Source: Fictibacillus marinisediminis (lineage in GTDB: Bacteria; Bacillota; Bacilli; Bacillales; Fictibacillaceae). From it: 64,000 bases of DNA. Under the pieces are notes generated by a model, which searched no databases, was not told where the DNA came from, and was given only the letters and a program-made list of their open reading frames with translations. The stretch covers positions 2,790,001 to 2,854,000 of the forward strand of contig NZ_JAIWJX010000002.1 of assembly GCF_023149135.1 (NCBI RefSeq), written 5' to 3'. Within the stretch, counting starts at the first letter, position 1; each line of letters opens with the position of its first letter. The translations under genes and the position numbers were made by a program. Positions 29,103-37,618 of this stretch are shown in pieces.

Positions 29103-29977
29103 TATTCTTCCTCCTTTGCTTTAAATTCGTTTTCATCGACTTGAGGCATCGACCGGTCAAGAATCATCACATGATCAAGATCATAAAGATTAGCAGACGG
29201 CTTTAAATATGCGGTCTTTGTCAGCCCGTATTCATCCGGCTTTACTTCCTTGACTGTTCCGATCAGCAGCCCGCGCGGAAAGACCTCGCCAAGACCCGAT
29301 GTAATCACCTTCTGGCCTTTTTTAAGCTTGGCATTTACCGGTATCTTTTTAAACAGCAATGCTTGTTTCTTAGAATCATAGCCTTCAATCATTCCGAAAA
29401 TACGCTTATTGCTTTCAGCGATAGCGGAAATACGGTTCGTCCTGTCGTTGTCGCTGATCAGCTGTATCGTGGAATGGAAAGCAGATACCTTCGCCACTTT
29501 GCCGATGAATCCTTCAGGTGAAACTACAGCCATCTTGGATTTGACACCGTCTCTGTATCCTTTATTCACAAAGATGAATTTGTTCCATCGATCAGGAGAG
29601 CGTCCGATGACAGAAGCCTCCCTAATCTTATACTCCGTAAGATCAGCCTCTTTTTCGAGCTGGCTCTTTAAAGATTTGTTTTCCTTTTTCAGTTCCTGCA
29701 CATCCACAGACAGCTGTGCATATTCATCCAGCTTGGATTTCAGCAGTTTGTTCTCATGATACATATGCTTCATTTCTGTCAGGTTCTCAAAGAAACCCGC
29801 TATAGAGTTAGCGGGTTTATAAAACAGCGACTGGCTTATACCAACCGTATCTTTTAAAAATTGTTCCGGCCAGCTTAATTCTTCACGATCTTTCATAGAA
29901 AAACCGATCATTGCCACCAAGACTATGATACTCGCAAGAAGAATAATTAGCCGCTTGTTTGAGAAAAATTGTGGCAC
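29102..29977 (-). CDS. mreC: Rod shape-determining protein MreC
   Basis: MreC (291 aa) links MreB to the outer synthetic enzymes. One helix (residues 8-25) is followed by a coiled coil (about 65-110) and a beta domain with ASVIGRSPDRWNKFIFVNKG and VITSGLGEVFPRGLLIG. Initiation is at GTG 29977 after AGGTG. It lies 15 bases downstream of mreB and is coupled to mreD. Confidence 0.95.
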   Translation of the reverse strand: MPQFFSNKRLIILLASIIVLVAMIGFSMKDREELSWPEQFLKDTVGISQSLFYKPANSIAGFFENLTEMKHMYHENKLLKSKLDEYAQLSVDVQELKKENKSLKSQLEKEADLTEYKIREASVIGRSPDRWNKFIFVNKGYRDGVKSKMAVVSPEGFIGKVAKVSAFHSTIQLISDNDRTNRISAIAESNKRIFGMIEGYDSKKQALLFKKIPVNAKLKKGQKVITSGLGEVFPRGLLIGTVKEVKPDEYGLTKTAYLKPSANLYDLDHVMILDRSMPQVDENEFKAKEEE

Positions 29978-29992
29978 GATCTAAACACCTAC

Positions 29993-31033
29993 TTAAGCCT
30001 TTGTTTTCGAACGAGAAGTAATCCCGGCCTTTGAACGGAAAAGATGCAAGTTTTCAAGTGCGCGTCCTGTTCCTACAGCGACACAGTCCAATGCGTTCTC
30101 TGCAACGATGACAGGCATCTTGGTTTCTTCGCTGATCACCTTATCCAGATTACGAAGCAAAGCTCCTCCTCCAGTAAGTACAATTCCGCGGTCCATGATG
30201 TCCGCCGCAAGTTCAGGAGGTGTTTTTTCAAGCGTCACTTTTACTGCCTCCATGATGCTGTTTACCGTATCTCTAAGAGCGCTGGAAACTTCTTCCGCCG
30301 TAATCGTAATGGTTTTCGGAAGGCCTGTCAATAAATCACGCCCGCGGATGTCCATGTTCTCAATTCCGTCTGCAGAACCGGCAGAACCGATCTCAAGTTT
30401 AAGCGTTTCAGCTGTACGCTCACCAATCATCAAGTTGTAGGTTTTCTTAATATATTGAATAATCGCATCGTCCATCTCATCTCCAGCAATACGGATCGAT
30501 TGGCTCGTTACAATTCCTCCAAGGGAAATGATCGCCACTTCTGTAGTACCGCCGCCGATGTCAACGACCATGCTTCCTGTAGGCTCCCATACCGGAAGAT
30601 CTGCACCGATCGCTGCTGCGAAAGGCTCTTCGATCGTATACGCTTCACGGGCTCCAGCTTGTTTTGTTGCATCTTCTACAGCACGTTTTTCAACCGCTGT
30701 AATTCCAGAAGGAACACAGACCATAACATTTGGTTTTCTAGCAAATACAGAACGGTTCTTCTGTGCCTGCTGAATAAAATACTTCATCATTGTTGCTGTT
30801 GTTTCAAAATCCGCAATGACTCCGTCTTTCATTGGACGTACCGCTACGATGTTTCCTGGTGTACGGCCAATCATATTTTTTGCATCGTTCCCTACTGCTT
30901 CAATTGACCCTGTATCAGTTCGCAATGCCACTACGGAAGGTTCACGCACAACAACACCCTTACCCTTCACGTAAACAAGAGTGTTAGCAGTCCCTAAATC
31001 AATCCCTAAATCTCTTGAAAATCCACCAAACAT
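29993..31033 (-). CDS. mreB: Rod shape-determining actin homologue MreB
   Basis: MreB (346 aa) forms membrane-bound filaments that organise sidewall synthesis. Actin-fold nucleotide motifs are clear: phosphate 1 [15 protein letters not shown], phosphate 2 [16 protein letters not shown], and the adenosine motif [15 protein letters not shown]. The ATG follows GAAAGGAGTTACATAA. A strong promoter overlaps the radC end, so mreBCD-minCD has its own start of transcription. Confidence 0.98.
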   Translation of the reverse strand: MFGGFSRDLGIDLGTANTLVYVKGKGVVVREPSVVALRTDTGSIEAVGNDAKNMIGRTPGNIVAVRPMKDGVIADFETTATMMKYFIQQAQKNRSVFARKPNVMVCVPSGITAVEKRAVEDATKQAGAREAYTIEEPFAAAIGADLPVWEPTGSMVVDIGGGTTEVAIISLGGIVTSQSIRIAGDEMDDAIIQYIKKTYNLMIGERTAETLKLEIGSAGSADGIENMDIRGRDLLTGLPKTITITAEEVSSALRDTVNSIMEAVKVTLEKTPPELAADIMDRGIVLTGGGALLRNLDKVISEETKMPVIVAENALDCVAVGTGRALENLHLFRSKAGITSRSKTKA

Positions 31034-31072
31034 TTATGTAACTCCTTTCATCAAGCAAAACTCATAAATATG

Positions 31073-31102
31073 ATTATACGCTAACAAAAGCGCAAATGAC
31101 AA
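31073..31102 (-). promoter_or_regulatory. Sigma-A promoter of mreB
   Basis: TTGTCA (31097-31102), 18 bp, TATAAT (31073-31078) on the minus strand, just after the radC stop. Confidence 0.78.
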
Positions 31103-31104
31103 TG

Positions 31105-31794
31105 TTAAACATAACCTTTTTCTTTTAAACTTACATATTTTAAATCGCCGATAATAATGTGGTCCAAAAGCTCAATTCCGAGCATTTTTCCGCATTCTGC
31201 TAATCTTTTTGTAACGTCGATGTCTTCCCTGCTCGGAGCGGGGTCACCGCTTGGGTGATTGTGGAAACAAATAATGGAAGCCGCAGACCTTCTGAATCCT
31301 TCCTTGAAAACTTCCCTAGGATGGACGATCGATGAATTCAGGCTTCCAATGAAAATCGTTTTCTTGTGGATGATTTGATTTTTTGTATTTAAATAGAGAC
31401 AGACAAAATGCTCCTGCTGAAGGAAGCGCAGTTCATCCATCATGTATTGAGCCCCATCGTCAGGTGAGCGGATCGCAAACCGTTCGTCAAACGGCAATCG
31501 GCTGATGCGCCTTCCCAATTCAATGGCCGCGAGAAGCTCAACGGCTTTCGCATCCCCAATTCCGTGAATTTCTTTCAATTCACCAATCGTTGCGTCTTTC
31601 AAAAAACGAAGCCCTTCAAAATGCTGAATGATTCGGTTCGCAAGCTGAATGACAGATTCGTTCTTTGATCCGGTTCTCAATAATATAGCCAGGAGTTCAT
31701 GGTTCGCCAGGGTTTCCGGCCCGCTGTTGAGCATTCGCTCACGCGGCCGCTCTTGTACAGGATAATCTCGAATCATAAGCGGTGTTTCGCCCAC
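31105..31794 (-). CDS. radC: RadC (JAB-domain protein)
   Basis: RadC (229 aa) has an N-terminal helix-hairpin-helix-like part (TIGELKEIHGIGDAKAVELLAA) and a C-terminal JAB/MPN metalloprotein domain with the motif HNHPSGDPAPSREDID near residue 175. The historic link to DNA repair is doubtful and the true role is unknown. The start is GTG 31794, nine bases after AAGGAGG. It follows maf by 14 bases, as in B. subtilis. Confidence 0.94.
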   Translation of the reverse strand: MGETPLMIRDYPVQERPRERMLNSGPETLANHELLAILLRTGSKNESVIQLANRIIQHFEGLRFLKDATIGELKEIHGIGDAKAVELLAAIELGRRISRLPFDERFAIRSPDDGAQYMMDELRFLQQEHFVCLYLNTKNQIIHKKTIFIGSLNSSIVHPREVFKEGFRRSAASIICFHNHPSGDPAPSREDIDVTKRLAECGKMLGIELLDHIIIGDLKYVSLKEKGYV

Positions 31795-31808
31795 TTACGT
31801 ATTCCTCC

Positions 31809-32396
31809 TTAAATGTCATCTTCCTGACTGACTGCGCTGATTCCAAAGCTTTCAAGCTCCCTTACTACTCTGGATACTGGCAATCCCACCACGCTGTAAA
31901 AATCTCCGGCGATCGACTGGACGAGCCTTGCGCCCAATCCCTGGATCCCATAACTGCCGGCTTTATCAAACGGTTCTCCGCTGTTCACATAATATTCGAT
32001 CTCTGCTTCTGAAAGTTCCCAAAACGTTACGTCTGTAGAAACTGAAAACAAACGTTCTACACCTTCGGACAGAATGCAGACACCTGTATACACAGTATGG
32101 GTCCGGCCTGAGAGCGAACGGAGAGCAGCAAAGGCTTCTTCCCTCCCCGCCGGTTTTCCCAATACGGTACCATTGTTCACAACAATCGTATCTGCACCAA
32201 GCACCACATGTTCTGAGTGCAGCCCAAATACATCTTCCGCTTTTTGCCTGGCAAGCGAACAAACAAGCTCTTCAGGTGACAATGAGGGATCCATGACCTC
32301 TTGAATAGTACTTGGAATAACTTCGTACGAGAGAAGGTTCATTGAAAGAAGTTCTTTTCTTCGAGGTGAAGAAGAGGCTAGTATGAGGCGTTTCAT
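31809..32396 (-). CDS. maf: Maf nucleotide pyrophosphatase
   Basis: Maf (195 aa) hydrolyses non-canonical or UTP/dTTP-type nucleoside triphosphates and affects septum formation. The N-terminal signature LILASSSPRRKELLSM, the central VVLGADTIVV with the catalytic aspartate, and the FDKAGSYGIQGLGA segment are present. AAAAGGGTG precedes the ATG. The promoter upstream sits inside a large palindrome. Confidence 0.95.
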   Translation of the reverse strand: MKRLILASSSPRRKELLSMNLLSYEVIPSTIQEVMDPSLSPEELVCSLARQKAEDVFGLHSEHVVLGADTIVVNNGTVLGKPAGREEAFAALRSLSGRTHTVYTGVCILSEGVERLFSVSTDVTFWELSEAEIEYYVNSGEPFDKAGSYGIQGLGARLVQSIAGDFYSVVGLPVSRVVRELESFGISAVSQEDDI

Positions 32397-32431
32397 ATAA
32401 TCACCCTTTTAATTAGCGGTTCACTAAAACC

Positions 32432-32486
32432 GTCTAACTTCAAGAGAGATTGAATTAAGCATATCAAAATCTCCAAAGTTAGACAA
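32432..32486 (-). promoter_or_regulatory. maf promoter within a two-part palindrome
   Basis: On the minus strand TTGTCT (32481-32486), 17 bp, TATGCT (32458-32463) with TG before the -10. Two nested inverted repeats are centred on the -10: GTCTAACTT/AAGTTAGAC (32432-32440 and 32476-32484) and GAGATT/AATCTC (32446-32451 and 32468-32473). The outer arm overlaps the -35. This is the layout expected of an operator, but no cognate regulator is known to me. Confidence 0.65.
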
Positions 32487-32601
32487 TAAGTAATCCGTTT
32501 ATCATGATTGTTCTATTAATTTTTCGCCAAACCTTGTCTGTTTATGTCTTGATTTAACATTTTATTTTAAAATTTGTCGGATTTCTTTTATATGGAAAAC
32601 A

Positions 32602-32640
32602 CAAATGAAGCAAGGCAGGTCCACCCCGCTTTGCTTCATT
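32602..32640 (-). terminator. Terminator after spoIIB
   Basis: Arms AATGAAGCAA and TTGCTTCATT enclose a GC-rich inner stem (GGCAGG/CCGC part). The T-tail on the minus strand is interrupted. Confidence 0.65.
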
Positions 32641-32645
32641 ATAGG

Positions 32646-33665
32646 CTATTTTAAGGTTTCAAGGAGCTTTGTATAGGACACAAAGCAGTCGAGCACAGAT
32701 TGCTGCAGCGGCCAGTCAGCTTCGTCGGACCGGTTTGCCGTCAGCTTGGTTAACGCCCGGGAAATATCCTTCTCATAGTTTTTAACAGCCTTTTCCTGTT
32801 TGGCTGGCCATTGTTCATGCTGCTTATCGCCGTATGCTTTCCATCCTTCATAATCTTTCATGATCGAATCTTTCGCTTTCTTGCTGAGCGACGGCACCTG
32901 GGAAAGGGTAATCACATTCTGCAGGAGTATCTTGCCGTTCACGATAAATGGTTCATCCATCTTGTGCGGGATTTTCAAGTTCGTATAGGAAGCATCGAGC
33001 TGTTTCGGCCACACTTCCACTCCTTTAAGCCTATAAACATCCGCCAGTGTTTGGGCCTCTTCTTTTTTATTGCCGAGCCCGATGAGGACAGAATAGTTTG
33101 CCCCTTGTTTGTAAACAGCCGCTGCATATCCTTGATCTTTAATGCTCTCGCTTATTCCCCTCGCTTTTTTCTCTGTGGAAAAGAGTCCATTCTGAGCGGC
33201 ATGAAAGTCCATGGAGATATTTGAAATTGTTGCCGGAGCCTGTGCTTTGGAGCTTGCATTGCCAGGTTGGGCAGCCACTGCCTGGCTCTGGGTCGATGCC
33301 GTTTCACCGGTAAAAAGCATAAGGATAATGGCTCCAAACGTGCAGCCTGTTACAATCGCAGCAAGGACTGCCGTCATGAATTTTTTTGAGAACAGACTGG
33401 TGTTCCTTTTATGATCCATGAGTATCATTCTGCGTTTGGACCACTTTTTCCGTAACGTCGACGGGCGAGGAACGGTGGAAATTACTTTTTTGAAATCAAG
33501 CACTTTGCCGGCGCCTTCCGAATCAATAATCTCCCACCCTGCTGCTTCTTCCGGATAGACAGCCGCCGCGATTTCCTTCGTCGAAGTCTCCTGCTCTTTC
33601 TGCACTTCTTTATAGGCAGTGGCTTTGCCGTTGATCAATACCGTGATCGGCTTTTGGTCCTTCAT
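32646..33665 (-). CDS. spoIIB: Stage II sporulation protein B-like (SPOR domain)
   Basis: A 339-aa bitopic membrane protein. The cytoplasmic N-terminal part is about 95 aa, a helix spans about residues 97-118, then a Ser/Ala/Gln-rich linker and a SPOR-like domain (about 150-225, MDFHAAQNGLFSTEKKARGI ... YSVLIGLGNKKEEA) that binds denuded peptidoglycan at septa. In B. subtilis SpoIIB sits at the same place after maf and helps start engulfment. AAAGGAGCGG precedes the ATG. Sequence conservation is low, so synteny carries much of the call. Confidence 0.82.
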   Translation of the reverse strand: MKDQKPITVLINGKATAYKEVQKEQETSTKEIAAAVYPEEAAGWEIIDSEGAGKVLDFKKVISTVPRPSTLRKKWSKRRMILMDHKRNTSLFSKKFMTAVLAAIVTGCTFGAIILMLFTGETASTQSQAVAAQPGNASSKAQAPATISNISMDFHAAQNGLFSTEKKARGISESIKDQGYAAAVYKQGANYSVLIGLGNKKEEAQTLADVYRLKGVEVWPKQLDASYTNLKIPHKMDEPFIVNGKILLQNVITLSQVPSLSKKAKDSIMKDYEGWKAYGDKQHEQWPAKQEKAVKNYEKDISRALTKLTANRSDEADWPLQQSVLDCFVSYTKLLETLK

Positions 33666-33761
33666 AACATCCGCTCCTTTGTTCTATCATCTAGTAAACA
33701 TGGTATGCAGATCACCCATTTCATAGAACTAAAAGAATGTAAATTACTAGAATAGAAAGGA

Positions 33762-33797
33762 AAAGGACAAAGCACTCCAAAGAGCGCTTTGTCCTTA
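33762..33797 (-). terminator. Terminator of the type IV pilus operon
   Basis: AAGGACAAAGC and GCTTTGTCCTT arms with CTC/GAG inside form a long stem overlapping the pilO stop, with T-rich sequence on both sides. Confidence 0.88.
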
Positions 33798-34643
33798 TTT
33801 TTTCTTTTCTTTTGCAAGCTCAGCATTTGTGAGCGGATCCTTTTTTTCTACCGGCTGATCATACTTCACTTTCGGCAGATCTTTCATATATTGTGTCAGC
33901 TCCGGCAAATAGTAGGCGCTGATTAAAATTTTAAAAGATAGTCCCTCAGGCTGATCCTCTGCCATTATAGGCGTCTCTTCTGTCGATGGAAGTTCTTCCT
34001 CCGGACCAGTAAAAGCGACTCCCTCAATAATCGAGATCCGCTTCAGTTTTTCAACCTCTTTTACAAACCGGGCTAGCCCATTATAGTCCTGTGAAGTAAC
34101 GGTAAGCTCCACACTGGTTTTTTTTACGCCTTCAGGAAGAGGCGCTCCAGCAAGAGGAACAACTGTTGTTTCTTTATCGGAAGACGTCTTTGGATCTTCC
34201 ATTTTACCAGTTTGTGAAGCTGTTGTTGAATTCGTATCTGAAGTGTTAGATGAGTTCTGGGAAGAAGACCCAGCACTAGCCGGCTGGGAGGTTTGCTGTC
34301 CCTGAACAGGAGCCGCCGTTCCATCCTCTCCTTTAAATTCCATTCCTTCAATAATACTGTCAGAAAGAACCTCTGCTTTTTCCAGCTGAAGCATGAATTG
34401 GTCAACGAGAGGCTTGACCGGCACCTCCTGCTGAAGAGCATACGTATTTTCAATCATGGATGGAGCTGAAGCTTCATGGACGGCTGGCATCTCGTTCTGC
34501 TTCTTCAGCAGCTTGGTCTCCGTTTCATTCTGGTTGGCTTCTTCATGCAAAGGAGTAATAACCCCAACATAAAACAAGACGCCAGCCAACAGGACGATAA
34601 CAGCTGAAAATGGAAGAATGTATTTATTTAGTGATTCGGTCAT
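33795..34643 (-). CDS. pilO: Type IV pilus alignment protein PilO-like
   Basis: A 282-aa bitopic protein with a helix near residues 10-30, a coiled-coil stalk (about 31-55), a long Ser/Thr/Gln low-complexity insert (about 105-150), and a PilO-type ferredoxin-like fold with VELTVTSQDYNGLARFVKEVEKL and RISIIEGVAF. PilO pairs with PilN to link the inner-membrane platform to the pilus. The start overlaps pilN by four bases (ATGA). Divergent sequence makes the name rest mainly on order and topology. The insert is not typical. Confidence 0.78.
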   Translation of the reverse strand: MTESLNKYILPFSAVIVLLAGVLFYVGVITPLHEEANQNETETKLLKKQNEMPAVHEASAPSMIENTYALQQEVPVKPLVDQFMLQLEKAEVLSDSIIEGMEFKGEDGTAAPVQGQQTSQPASAGSSSQNSSNTSDTNSTTASQTGKMEDPKTSSDKETTVVPLAGAPLPEGVKKTSVELTVTSQDYNGLARFVKEVEKLKRISIIEGVAFTGPEEELPSTEETPIMAEDQPEGLSFKILISAYYLPELTQYMKDLPKVKYDQPVEKKDPLTNAELAKEKKK

Positions 34644-35233
34644 TGTTTTCCGCCATCCTTTAAGTCCTTAAATGCCGCTTCATTTAACGTCAGCTTATAG
34701 GTCGCCAAGTATCTTGGGAGTACATTTTTTTCACCTTTAAGCTCATCTGTTTCCAATTTTTTCGATTCCACTTTTTCAAGCTCCGCATCCGTAAAATTCG
34801 GAGATGATGACAGCTCATGCAGGTACTGTGCAGAATCAGGCAATGTATCAAACTGAACAGCTATGGAAATATCTTTGCCGCCATCATATTTGTACGTTAT
34901 AAAATAGCCGCGCTCCGGCAGGAAAGAGACAAGATGCTGAAGCAGTTCGGCTGCTGGTATTTCCATACCTTTAATATAGTCGATCTTTTCCTGAAGCGGC
35001 GCACTCGCTACGGCAGGCTTTGTGCTTATCGCATTCTGCTTTTGAATATCAGCCATTTGCTTTTCTTGTTTAAGGTCATTCCGCGTCTGGTTAACCTCTT
35101 GCTTTGCAAGATAATAATCCACCCCAAGCCAGATGCTCCCTACAAGCAGTATGACCAGAACACCCATGGGCAGCAGCTTGGATGAAAAAGATGACCGCTC
35201 TTTTCGCGGCAGCAGATTGATATCAACTAACAT
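34640..35233 (-). CDS. pilN: Type IV pilus assembly protein PilN-like
   Basis: A 197-aa bitopic protein. The short cytoplasmic N-terminus VDINLLPRKERSS is the conserved PilN peptide (INLLP) that docks into PilM. A helix (about residues 20-40) is followed by a coiled coil and a ferredoxin-like domain (LVSFLPERGYFITYKYDGG). It overlaps pilM by 11 bases and pilO by four, a tight translational chain pilM-pilN-pilO. Confidence 0.87.
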   Translation of the reverse strand: MLVDINLLPRKERSSFSSKLLPMGVLVILLVGSIWLGVDYYLAKQEVNQTRNDLKQEKQMADIQKQNAISTKPAVASAPLQEKIDYIKGMEIPAAELLQHLVSFLPERGYFITYKYDGGKDISIAVQFDTLPDSAQYLHELSSSPNFTDAELEKVESKKLETDELKGEKNVLPRYLATYKLTLNEAAFKDLKDGGKQ

Positions 35234-36221
35234 GCTGCACCTCTTTCAAACCAAGGCCAAGCACGACATCAAACCGGGATGGAAGATCTGCTGAAATTCT
35301 CTGGTTGGATTCAGAAGAAATAATTACAATTGGAACGGAAAACCTGGCAGAAAGCTTCTCTTTCACATAAATCAGTTCTGGGTGTTCACCGGTCAACAGA
35401 ATTTTCGTCACACTTTCTTGTCCCAAACTTAAATTGTTTCGATAGTGTCCGGCAATCCGGTCAATTTCCAGCATCATATCATCAATTTCACCATGCAAAT
35501 ATCCAGGTTCTCCGTCCCAAAAGGCCGCTTGGCTGTTATGTGCATGGTTAAATGTAACGTTTGACAGATCCACATCCATTTTCAAATGATTGAAGAAGTA
35601 TGGTTTATGCTGATGAAAGATACTAAGCTGTATCGACTGGATATCAAACTGAAGGCAAAGGATGTGTTCCTCTTGATCCGCCAAATTGCGATGAAAAATA
35701 TAACGGTACAGCGCCAAGAAGGAAGCATCCGCAACAACGGGCTTCAATTTCGCCTGTTCAAGCATCGAAGTGTAATCCGACACAATTTCTTCTGCCGCCG
35801 CAAACAGCAATATTTCGAGAGAAGACTCCGATCGGTTAAGGATCACATAGTCAAATACAGGATTATCAAACGGCACATGGATGGTGGAACCCAATTCCAA
35901 ATAAAGGTACCCCTTGATCTCCTCCTCTTTCAATTCAGAGGGCAGGTTTTGTTTGCGCATCACGAGTTTTGCATCAGGCACATTAAATTGCACTTCTCTC
36001 CCTTTAATCCCCCAGTCACTAACACACTCTTCCAAAATAAGAGAAAGTGTTTCATGATCCTGAATTTTACCATCCTTAATAAGCCCTTCAGGCAGATACT
36101 TTTCCCCAAATTGACGAATATCAAGCGTTTCCGGCTGCTTAAAATCCACGAAACGAATGACATGATCCTGTATGAATAAGTTTGCTTTCCTGCGGTTAAA
36201 TGAAGCCAATCCCCATGCCAT
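35223..36221 (-). CDS. pilM: Type IV pilus assembly ATPase-fold protein PilM
   Basis: A 332-aa cytoplasmic protein of the actin/FtsA-like PilM family, which binds PilN and the motor side of the pilus platform. Recognisable parts are VQFNVPDAKLVMRKQNLP, GYLYLELGSTIHVPFDNPVFD, and the C-terminal nucleotide-fold segment KILLTGEHPELIYVKEKL. ATG 36221 has GAGGTG eight bases upstream and is preferred to the TTG nine codons earlier. The canonical SAKAVEL-like first motif is replaced by RKANLFIQDHVIRFVDF. Confidence 0.85.
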   Translation of the reverse strand: MAWGLASFNRRKANLFIQDHVIRFVDFKQPETLDIRQFGEKYLPEGLIKDGKIQDHETLSLILEECVSDWGIKGREVQFNVPDAKLVMRKQNLPSELKEEEIKGYLYLELGSTIHVPFDNPVFDYVILNRSESSLEILLFAAAEEIVSDYTSMLEQAKLKPVVADASFLALYRYIFHRNLADQEEHILCLQFDIQSIQLSIFHQHKPYFFNHLKMDVDLSNVTFNHAHNSQAAFWDGEPGYLHGEIDDMMLEIDRIAGHYRNNLSLGQESVTKILLTGEHPELIYVKEKLSARFSVPIVIISSESNQRISADLPSRFDVVLGLGLKEVQHVS

Positions 36222-36249
36222 TTCTTCTACACCTCTGTCTATGTTCAAC

Positions 36250-37002
36250 TCAGTTCATTAATTGAAAGTACCATTTGATGATCTCATGATAAAAAAAGTA
36301 GGATACGAGAGTACCAAGTACAATATAGGGGCCAAATGGAATCGGCTGCCCTCTTTTCACAAGCTTTAACGCCAAACCCGCAACCCCGAGCACTGCTCCA
36401 AACAGCGTGGCCAGCATAAAAGCTAGCAACGTTGCCTTCCAGCCAAGGACGATGCCAACAACTCCCATCAGCTTGATGTCTCCTCCGCCCATTCCTCCTT
36501 TTGATACAACAGCAATGAGGAACAGCAGCCCGAAACCGAGAGCAAAGCCAGCAACAGGATCCCACCAGGGATCAAGCGGTATAAAAACGCGCAAAACAAT
36601 AAAAACGGGAGTAAAGAATAATAGCACCTTATCTGGAATGGTCATATATTTGATATCTGAAACCGTGATAATAACAAGGAGCGAGATCAGACACCAGGAA
36701 ACAAGCAGTTCCTTTGACCATCCCACCAACAATGGCGAAATCGTAAAAAGAATTGCGGTGGATATTTCTATTACAGGGTAGAGAGCTGATATTTTCGTTT
36801 GACAGCCCCTGCATTTCCCCTTTTGGAAAACCCAAGAGAATACAGGAATCAGTTCGTACCAGGTAAGGTTACGGTCGCAGGTTGTGCAGCGGGAGCCTGG
36901 GTGTACGATCGACTCGTTGTTTGGGATGCGCAAGCCGACTACGTTAAAGAAGGATCCGAATACTAATCCATAAGTACTTAATAATAGAAATATTGTTTGC
37001 AT
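36250..37002 (-). CDS. comC: Prepilin peptidase (A24 family)
   Basis: A 250-aa membrane aspartic protease that cleaves prepilins and N-methylates the new terminus. It has the N-terminal domain with a four-cysteine motif (CTTCDRN and CRGC) and LTWYELIPVFSWVF, the catalytic aspartates in VSDIKYMTIPD (about residue 115) and GMGGGDIKLMG (about 174), and about seven helices. The locus is that of B. subtilis comC (between spoIIB and folC), but here it is embedded in a pilus operon. It may therefore process both pilins and competence pseudopilins. Confidence 0.93.
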   Translation of the reverse strand: MQTIFLLLSTYGLVFGSFFNVVGLRIPNNESIVHPGSRCTTCDRNLTWYELIPVFSWVFQKGKCRGCQTKISALYPVIEISTAILFTISPLLVGWSKELLVSWCLISLLVIITVSDIKYMTIPDKVLLFFTPVFIVLRVFIPLDPWWDPVAGFALGFGLLFLIAVVSKGGMGGGDIKLMGVVGIVLGWKATLLAFMLATLFGAVLGVAGLALKLVKRGQPIPFGPYIVLGTLVSYFFYHEIIKWYFQLMN

Positions 37003-37030
37003 CTACTTCTCCTACTAAATATAAAAGTAT

Positions 37031-37058
37031 GAACCTCCCTCGCATTTGAGAGAGGTTC
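37031..37058 (-). terminator. Hairpin after the pilin gene (attenuator or stabiliser)
   Basis: Arms GAACCTCcCTC and GAGaGAGGTTC pair with one mismatch on the minus strand nine bases after the pilin stop. There is no long T run, so it probably gives partial termination or protects the pilin mRNA end. Confidence 0.6.
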
Positions 37059-37066
37059 TTAAATTA

Positions 37067-37555
37067 TTAGTTAACTTTGTCTCGTTTCACAAAATTTTCT
37101 GTGACAGGGCTGCCATCCGTATTTTTAACTCCTCTAGTTCCATTTATTAATTTAACAGAGTATGTGTAGTTATTAGTTGTAGTTTTAGTCACTACCACAT
37201 AGGATCCAGCAGGTGCTTCTGCCGTTGGTGCAGTATCAGCTGAAGTAGTGTATCCACCTGATGTTTTATCAGGATCAGCAATATCATCCAAATATCCTTG
37301 TTTCTGTAAAAAATTCAAGGATAAATATTTGGTACCAGTATAATTATCAGGATCTGCTGTAACTGCCATTTTTGCCGCGTTTATCATTTGCTTTGCGTTA
37401 CCAACATGAGCATCCTTCTTAGAGTTATCTAGAATCCCACCAATACTCAAAACAGCAATCCCTGCAATGATCCCCAAAATAACTACGACAACCAAAAGCT
37501 CAATAAGTGTTAAACCTTCTTCATTCTTCAAATACTTTTGCATTAACTTACGCAT
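37067..37555 (-). CDS. Major type IV pilin
   Basis: A 162-aa class IVa-type prepilin. A 14-residue leader ends KNEEG, cleaved before LTLIELLVVVVILGIIAG, which has the conserved Glu5 and hydrophobic helix. The globular part holds about 125 residues with a Thr/Ala-rich loop (TSGGYTTSADTAPTAEAPAG). There are no cysteines, so no disulfide-closed D region. AAGGAGG precedes the ATG. Only this gene in the operon is followed at once by a hairpin, which suits high expression. Confidence 0.9.
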   Translation of the reverse strand: MRKLMQKYLKNEEGLTLIELLVVVVILGIIAGIAVLSIGGILDNSKKDAHVGNAKQMINAAKMAVTADPDNYTGTKYLSLNFLQKQGYLDDIADPDKTSGGYTTSADTAPTAEAPAGSYVVVTKTTTNNYTYSVKLINGTRGVKNTDGSPVTENFVKRDKVN

Positions 37556-37618
37556 CCGTATTCCTCCTTTTTTTTCTTATATATCGGTTAGCTTCAGGGA
37601 ATTTTTATAACTTTCCGA

